The translations under genes were made by a program, and so were the position numbers. Shown one piece after another: positions 8,052 through 12,547 of a stretch of DNA of 12,547 nucleotides. The stretch comes from an uncultured Odoribacter sp. GTDB lineage: Bacteria > Bacteroidota > Bacteroidia > Bacteroidales > Marinifilaceae. Location: the NCBI GenBank assembly GCA_905204385.1, contig CAJKZL010000041.1:1-12547 (forward strand). Direction: 5' to 3'. Below the pieces are notes generated by a model, which worked only from the letters and a program-made list of their open reading frames with translations, did no database searches and was not told where the DNA came from. The stretch's first letter is position 1. Every line of letters starts with the position of its first letter.

Positions 8052-9530
8052 ATGAAACGAATAAGTCAATATATAAAAATAATGCTGGTGGCGCTGTCGG
8101 TGAACAGTGTCGGTGGATGTAATTCCTGGCTGGATTTGCAGCCTGAGAACAAGCAGACGACGGATATGTTCTGGAAATCGAAGGAAGAGGTGGAAGCGGT
8201 CATTACTTCCGGATACAACGGTTTGCGCAGTTGTCTGTACTATTTTGTCAATTGGGGGGAGCTGCGGGGCGACGGACTGGAGATTGTGTATGATTATTAT
8301 GGATTGGAGACCGTCAAAAACCTGAATATCCTTCCGACCAACGGCATTTGCAACTGGGCGACCGTCTATGCAACCATCGGCCGGGCCAATGCCGTCATCC
8401 GCTATGCGCCGGAAGTGCTGGAGCGCGATTTGACGATGACTGCGGAAGATTTGAACGGTTATCTGGCAGAAGCGGTTTTCATCCGTTCACTTTGTTACTT
8501 CTATCTTGTGCGGACTTATGGCGAAGTGCCGCTGATTCTGGAGCCTTATATCGACGACGAGCGGGATTATGCGGTTGCCAAAACCGGGGAGGCGGTGGTG
8601 CTGGCACAACTGCTGGAGGATTTGAATGCTTATGTGGGCCGGGCAAAGGAGGGATATAAAGTGGCGTGGCAAAAATGGGGCCGGGCCACCAAATGGGCGA
8701 TGTATGCCCTGATGGCCGATATTTATCTCTGGCAAGGCGATTATGAAGGGGTGTTATCGGCTTGCGGACAGCTTGAAAAAGGAGGATTCGCACTGCTGCC
8801 GAAAGACGAGTGGTATGAACTGTATAACCCCGGCAATTCTAAAGAATCGATTTTCGAGTTGCAGTTTTCCCGGGATTATGGCCAGCAATGGGGAAGCTAT
8901 TATTTGTTTTATTATTCCGCTACCTATGATTATCACGAATATGGCCCAGGGAGCCAGAGCATAGACCTTTTCGATGAAAATCCGGACGATATCCGGGGAA
9001 GCGGCGGTTCGTACGTCGGAAACCGGATCTGGAAGTACACCGGCACCAAACATGCCGGTCAGGAAGGGATCGCCCGTACGGATATCGGCTATGCCAACTG
9101 GATTGTATATCGGTATGCCGAAATCCTGCTGATGAAGGCGGAGGCTTTGATATTGAGCGGAGCCTCTCATTATGGCGAAGCCATGGATCTGGTGAGCCAG
9201 GTGCGCCAGAGGGCAGGGGTAAGGACCATTGCGGTAACGCCGTCTACGCAATATGAGGCTTTGCAGATTGTCATGAACGAACGGCAACGGGAATTGCTGG
9301 CCGAAGGAAAGCGATGGTTCGACATTATGCGGATGGCGAAGCGTAACAATTGGGAGTACAAGGAGTATTTGCTCTCTGCCCTGCTGCGTGACGTTCCGGT
9401 AAGGGAATTGGCTGTGTGGAGGAATAAGCTGTCGGACGTCAATGCTTATTATCTTCCGGTGTACGATGCGGAAATCAAAAACAGCCGGGGGGCTCTTGTA
9501 CAAAATTCTTATTATGCCGGAATCCAATGA
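8052..9530 (+). CDS. SusD/RagB-family outer-membrane nutrient-binding lipoprotein
   Basis: The 492-residue product is intact and of normal family length. It has a lipoprotein signal ending in VGGC (Cys23), then the usual LDLQPENKQTTDMFW start of the mature protein. SusD hallmarks follow: SGYNGLRS (53-60), the helical AEAVFIRSLCYFYLVRTYGEVPL (about 139-161), a TPR-like region (KWAMYALMADIYLWQGDY, 214-231), and the C-terminal YRYAEILLMKAEAL (353-366), VRQRAG and MNERQRELLAEGKRWFDIMR (408-427). Family role: a surface lid that binds ligand and closes over the SusC channel. It starts 11 nt after the receptor, behind a purine-rich GGAAAGAG. The aromatic-rich stretch at 277-297 may belong to a binding surface (inference). 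It would be useless without its receptor, yet the frame shows no decay. Confidence 0.96.
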   Translation: MKRISQYIKIMLVALSVNSVGGCNSWLDLQPENKQTTDMFWKSKEEVEAVITSGYNGLRSCLYYFVNWGELRGDGLEIVYDYYGLETVKNLNILPTNGICNWATVYATIGRANAVIRYAPEVLERDLTMTAEDLNGYLAEAVFIRSLCYFYLVRTYGEVPLILEPYIDDERDYAVAKTGEAVVLAQLLEDLNAYVGRAKEGYKVAWQKWGRATKWAMYALMADIYLWQGDYEGVLSACGQLEKGGFALLPKDEWYELYNPGNSKESIFELQFSRDYGQQWGSYYLFYYSATYDYHEYGPGSQSIDLFDENPDDIRGSGGSYVGNRIWKYTGTKHAGQEGIARTDIGYANWIVYRYAEILLMKAEALILSGASHYGEAMDLVSQVRQRAGVRTIAVTPSTQYEALQIVMNERQRELLAEGKRWFDIMRMAKRNNWEYKEYLLSALLRDVPVRELAVWRNKLSDVNAYYLPVYDAEIKNSRGALVQNSYYAGIQ

Positions 9531-9554
9531 AGCGGTGAACTATAAATGAATAGT

Positions 9555-9589
9555 CGTATGCGATCCTCCTTTCGAAGGAGATTCATATG
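9555..9589 (+). promoter_or_regulatory. Intercistronic hairpin that masks a Shine-Dalgarno sequence
   Basis: CTCCTT (9566-9571) and AAGGAG (9575-9580) form a perfect 6-bp stem with loop TCG. Flanking CGTATG (9555-9560) and CATATG (9584-9589) can pair as well, with one G-U pair, across a small internal loop. The 3' arm is a near-ideal Shine-Dalgarno, unusual in Bacteroidota, set 6 nt before an ATG that also falls inside the fold. The structure separates the SusCD pair from the two downstream FAS1 genes. Possible roles are translational control, mRNA processing or stabilisation, or attenuation. There is no T-tract, so it is not a standard terminator. Confidence 0.45.
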
Positions 9590-9619
9590 GCCGTTGAAAA
9601 TAAAATTATAATCATATGA
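9587..9619 (+). CDS. Possible 10-codon leader ORF (MAVENKIIII) overlapping the next start codon
   Basis: ATG at 9587 follows AAGGAG by 6 nt and opens a frame of ten codons with three Ile-Ile steps at the end. Its TGA stop overlaps the ATG of the FAS1 gene at 9616 (ATGA), an arrangement that allows translational coupling. The Shine-Dalgarno and start are both inside a predicted hairpin. An ORF this short can arise by chance, and the peptide matches nothing I know. If real, it would serve as a translational switch and would hardly act as a protein in its own right. Confidence 0.25.
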   Translation: MAVENKIIII

Positions 9620-11127
9620 AATATAAAGTCTTTTTATTGCTTGTATTGTTAGGAATATCGGCCCTGATGTGGAGATGCGAGGATCCGCTGGACGGGGAGA
9701 CCTTTATCTCTTCGTCGGAGGTTCCGGCGGCCATGGGGCGGGAACAGCATCCCGGGTATTCCGAATGGGTGGCATTGCTGAAACGGGCTAATGTGTACAA
9801 CACTCTGAATGTAAATGCGACCTATACGATTTTTGCCGCCGACAATGATGCTGTGGCGGAATATCTTAAAAATAACGGTTATGCTTCGGTTGAAGAAGTC
9901 CCGGTCAGCGTTGCCGAAAATCTGATGAAGTATCATATTATTCCGGGAGTGAAATATGCCCACGGCACTTTCAACGGGAAGATCGCTACGGAGACCGCCT
10001 CGGGCGACGTACTGAGCGTGACCATCCGGGAAGGAGGCATCAATGCCATGTATGTCAACGATGTTTCGCTGATTCTGGAAAAAGATATTGAAGTGATCAA
10101 CGGATATATCCATATTCTGGAAAAGGTACTCGAACCGATTATGTCATCGGTATGGGATGTGCTGAACGAACCGGACAATGGGTTTACGGTTTTTCGGGAT
10201 GCTGTGAAGGAAACGGGGTACGATAGTTTGCTGGACAGCCGCACGCTGACTTTGCTGAACGTTGCCCTGAAGGATTATAAAAGCGTGTTTGTAGTGCCCG
10301 ACGAGGTATTCCGGGCCAACGGCATAGAAAGCTTTGCGGATTTGAAAGCCCGCTTCCCGGGAGATGCGTTGAAAGAATATATCGGTTATCACATCATCAA
10401 CAGTTATGAAGATTTTGCTGCATTGGCCGAAATGTATGAAGGGCAAAGCTCAAAATGCTACCGTACCTATGCCACGAATAAACTGTTGCTGGTGGAACTT
10501 GCTGCCGACGATATCCTGCTGAACGGGGAAGCCCGGTTGCAGTCCGGAAAATACAACATCCAGGCCCGCAATGGTTATTTACATTGCGTGGACGGACTGT
10601 TGGCGGTGAAGGATCCCGGAAGAGCGGTGTATACGGAATGGGAATTTACGGAAAACTGGGAATTTCGCATTCTGGAATATTGGCGTCAGTATTCGGCATC
10701 CCGGCGGGGAAATACCTATGCCCTCGATCGGAAGAATGCCACGACTATCGCCTGGAGGTGTGTCCCGGATAATGACGAGGCTGTGACCTATAAGCTTTAC
10801 TCGCAGAATAACAGTGCTTACCCTTACGAAAACGACGACTTGTTGCGGGTCGATTTGGGAAGCACCGGGTGGTTGGAAATGGAAATGCCGGCCCTTCCGG
10901 CGGGAACCTACCGGGTGACCGTGGTGTCGCGGGGATGGAGTAGTGGAGACGGAAATTACCAATTGAGCATCGATTATAAAAAACTGGGTACCCCGATTAC
11001 CATGAGCGGATTAAAGGAAAGCCTCGGAGAAGTGACCTTTGAGAAAACAGAGAGCCATCTGATTCGTCTGACCCTTACTAAAACCGGTCACATCGAACTC
11101 GACCGTTTGATTTTTGAGCCTAAATAA
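9616..11127 (+). CDS. Fasciclin (FAS1) lipoprotein with two FAS1 domains and a C-terminal beta-sandwich
   Basis: The 503-residue product has an N-terminal hydrophobic signal ending in ALMWRCEDP. Cys21 is followed by acidic residues as in surface lipoproteins, but Arg at -1 breaks the usual Gly/Ala/Ser rule for the lipobox. FAS1 unit 1 spans about 42-176 (TIFAADNDAV at 71, the YHIIPG box at 106, closing NGYIHILEKVLEPI). Unit 2 spans about 177-332 (VFVVPDEVF at 224, YHIIN at 258, closing NGYLHCVDGLLAV). Residues about 340-503 look like a galactose-binding-type beta-sandwich: GWLEMEMPALPAGTYRVT, then YQLSIDYK, ending in the strand HIELDRLIFEP. Such C-terminal domains often bind carbohydrate, but no ligand can be assigned. 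The N-terminal unit shares GYAS-x-x-EV with the FAS1 protein at 2611. It lies 85 nt after the SusD gene, behind the hairpin. Confidence 0.9.
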   Translation: MKYKVFLLLVLLGISALMWRCEDPLDGETFISSSEVPAAMGREQHPGYSEWVALLKRANVYNTLNVNATYTIFAADNDAVAEYLKNNGYASVEEVPVSVAENLMKYHIIPGVKYAHGTFNGKIATETASGDVLSVTIREGGINAMYVNDVSLILEKDIEVINGYIHILEKVLEPIMSSVWDVLNEPDNGFTVFRDAVKETGYDSLLDSRTLTLLNVALKDYKSVFVVPDEVFRANGIESFADLKARFPGDALKEYIGYHIINSYEDFAALAEMYEGQSSKCYRTYATNKLLLVELAADDILLNGEARLQSGKYNIQARNGYLHCVDGLLAVKDPGRAVYTEWEFTENWEFRILEYWRQYSASRRGNTYALDRKNATTIAWRCVPDNDEAVTYKLYSQNNSAYPYENDDLLRVDLGSTGWLEMEMPALPAGTYRVTVVSRGWSSGDGNYQLSIDYKKLGTPITMSGLKESLGEVTFEKTESHLIRLTLTKTGHIELDRLIFEPK

Positions 11128-11144
11128 CCGAAAACGCTAAGGAT

Positions 11145-12547
11145 ATGAAGAAAGTAATCATAGTGATAAGATTGCTGCTGGGAATTGCAGCGGCTTGCAA
11201 CGACAACTGGGACGATTATTATCATGGGGAGTCCCGGAAAAATGTGGAGGCGGTGGAGGGAACCCTTGGGGATTACCTCGATTCGGACGGGCGTTTTTCG
11301 GCATTCCTAGAGATGGTAAAAGAAACGGGTCTGGAAGGAGAACTGGCCAGACAGCATAATATGACGCTATGGATTCCGGTAAACGGCGCTTTTGAGGGAG
11401 CTGAGGAGATGACACTGGAAGAAAAGCGGCAATTGGTGAAGAACCATCTGAACTACGGTCTGGTGACCAGCCTGGAAAAGGGCAAGAAGCTTACCATGTT
11501 TTCGGGCAAGGTGCTGACCATCGGTTATGCCGGAGAAGCGTGGACGCTTTATGGAAAACAGGTGGACGAGGGAGTACGGGTAGCCAACGCCATGGTCTAT
11601 CCGGTGAGCGGATGGCTGGAACCGAAGATGAATCTGTATGAATATATCGAAAGGGCGGAAGAGCGATTTTCAGTATTCCGCGACACCATCCTTGCCCGCA
11701 ATGACACGGTATTCTTGCCTGACGAGAGTTTCCCGCTGGGAGTGGACGAACAGGGGAATGTGATTTACGATTCGGTATTCATGATTCAAAATACCTATTT
11801 GGATGCCGGTGATATCCGGGAAGAAGACGGGGAGTTTACCTTGTTTATCCCGACAAACGAAGCCATAGACAGTTTGTTCCGCCTGATGAATGATTTTTAT
11901 GTCACCAGCGGTAAAGATATGACTCGTGCCGATACGGTGACTTTTTTCTCCTGGATTGTGGAATCCTCGCTTTATTCGGGGCGGATTGAAAATTACGGAG
12001 AGGCTAAATCCTACAATTCGGTATTTAAAAGGGAATGGCGGCCCGAAAAGTTCAGCGTCGACCCCGTGCCGGCAGAACTCACCAACGGATTGGCCTACAC
12101 AGTGAATGTGCATTATGTACCCCGGAATATGTATTTGGAGACAGTCACTTTTTATCCGGTGTATATCTGGGACTTGTATCCCGACGATGCCACCGAGCGC
12201 AGCCGCCACTACCGGGGAAATGTCTCGACCAACCCGGCTGTCTGGTATGGCTATCGTTATCTCAATTGTTATGCTTCGGCATACGGATGGCTGGAATTCG
12301 AGACCTATTCCAAAAACAGAAAGGGAGAAATCGTTCCCGGCAAGATTATGCCGGGGAGGTATAAGGTTACTTCGTCGCATTATAAATACCTCGAAGGCCT
12401 GATGCTATACTATATCAATCACGATTGGTTCGACCAGGAGGCTTACCGTATGGGAAGTTTCGACGAGGGATCGGGGTATATCGGTTATATCGGAGCCGAC
12501 GGTCTGCATTACGATACCGATTATTTCGGCGAACTGACCATTTTTTC
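11145..12547 (+). CDS. Fasciclin (FAS1) lipoprotein, 3' end cut by the window
   Basis: The frame opens at ATG 11145, 17 nt after the previous FAS1 gene, and stays open for 467 codons to the window edge. The signal is MKKVIIVIRLLLGIAAAC (lipidated Cys18, good lipobox; an Arg in the hydrophobic core is slightly odd), then the acidic NDNWDDYY. FAS1 unit 1 spans about 40-146 (FSAFLEMVKETG, TLWIPVNGAF at 74, KNHLNYG). Unit 2 spans about 147-300 (TLFIPTNEAIDSLF, then a closing strand NGLAYTVN). A third, Tyr- and Trp-rich domain follows, with GWLEFETYSK and KIMPGRYKVT, matching the beta-sandwich of the preceding protein. The last visible residues, FGELTIF, match the LGEVTF strand there, so perhaps only 25-40 residues are missing. 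It is probably a surface-exposed partner of the SusCD pair. AAGGA lies only one base before the ATG, too close for a normal Shine-Dalgarno. Confidence 0.88.
   Translation, partial: MKKVIIVIRLLLGIAAACNDNWDDYYHGESRKNVEAVEGTLGDYLDSDGRFSAFLEMVKETGLEGELARQHNMTLWIPVNGAFEGAEEMTLEEKRQLVKNHLNYGLVTSLEKGKKLTMFSGKVLTIGYAGEAWTLYGKQVDEGVRVANAMVYPVSGWLEPKMNLYEYIERAEERFSVFRDTILARNDTVFLPDESFPLGVDEQGNVIYDSVFMIQNTYLDAGDIREEDGEFTLFIPTNEAIDSLFRLMNDFYVTSGKDMTRADTVTFFSWIVESSLYSGRIENYGEAKSYNSVFKREWRPEKFSVDPVPAELTNGLAYTVNVHYVPRNMYLETVTFYPVYIWDLYPDDATERSRHYRGNVSTNPAVWYGYRYLNCYASAYGWLEFETYSKNRKGEIVPGKIMPGRYKVTSSHYKYLEGLMLYYINHDWFDQEAYRMGSFDEGSGYIGYIGADGLHYDTDYFGELTIF

Noticed and set aside
8348..8659. Plus-strand 103-residue frame inside the SusD gene
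   Set aside because: Out of frame with an intact, strongly supported SusD gene; Cys/Gly/Arg-rich composition typical of a shadow frame.
8754..9527. 257-residue minus-strand open frame opposite the SusD gene, and similar minus-strand frames at 3931-4707 and 4876-5625
   Set aside because: They lie wholly inside well-supported plus-strand genes and show no start context or domain; treated as shadows.
1..12547. tRNA, rRNA, CRISPR array, insertion sequence, phage or integrase genes
   Set aside because: Looked for on both strands; no cloverleaf, spaced repeat array, transposase motif or terminal inverted repeat was seen.

Overview
The window looks like a chromosomal nutrient-acquisition locus from a gut-type Bacteroidota (order Bacteroidales). 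The reasons are a hybrid two-component regulator ending in an AraC-type helix-turn-helix, an adjacent SusC/SusD pair, a run of lipoproteins with acidic residues just after the lipidated Cys, a TAnnTTTG-type promoter box, and mostly weak Shine-Dalgarno signals. Fasciclin lipoproteins around a SusCD pair would suit the Odoribacter/Butyricimonas group, but that placement is a guess. All genes lie on the + strand. I see no tRNA, rRNA, CRISPR array, transposase or phage gene.

Layout. 1-954 is the 3' end of the hybrid regulator gene: last part of the kinase ATPase domain, receiver, AraC HTH. 955-1158 is the only sizeable non-coding gap. It holds phased TCTCAA direct repeats, a terminator-like hairpin, a candidate promoter and A/T-rich inverted repeats. 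From 1159 to the window end runs a tight operon: a lipoprotein with three internal beta-sandwich-like repeats (1159-2595); a lipoprotein with about four fasciclin (FAS1) domains (2611-4791); a SusC/RagA-type TonB-dependent receptor (4804-8040); a SusD/RagB lipoprotein (8052-9530); an 85-nt spacer with a hairpin and a possible 10-codon leader ORF; a two-FAS1 lipoprotein with a C-terminal beta-sandwich (9616-11127); and a similar two-FAS1 lipoprotein cut by the window end (11145-12547).

How it may work together (inference). The regulator would sense a ligand in the periplasm and switch on the operon. SusC (outer-membrane channel) and SusD (surface lid) would import the ligand, and the four other lipoproteins would form a surface binding or adhesion layer around them. 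The receptor starts directly with a carboxypeptidase-regulatory-like domain and has no STN domain. That fits control by the hybrid regulator rather than by an ECF sigma/anti-sigma pair. No glycoside hydrolase, lyase, peptidase or sulfatase is visible, so the substrate cannot be named.

The most striking feature is that the susC-like gene is one continuous, undamaged reading frame of 1,079 codons interrupted only by two UAG codons (codons 365 and 811), both in a Tyr-UAG context. It may be a young pseudogene, an assembly or strain artefact, or a case of amber readthrough. The sequence alone cannot decide this.
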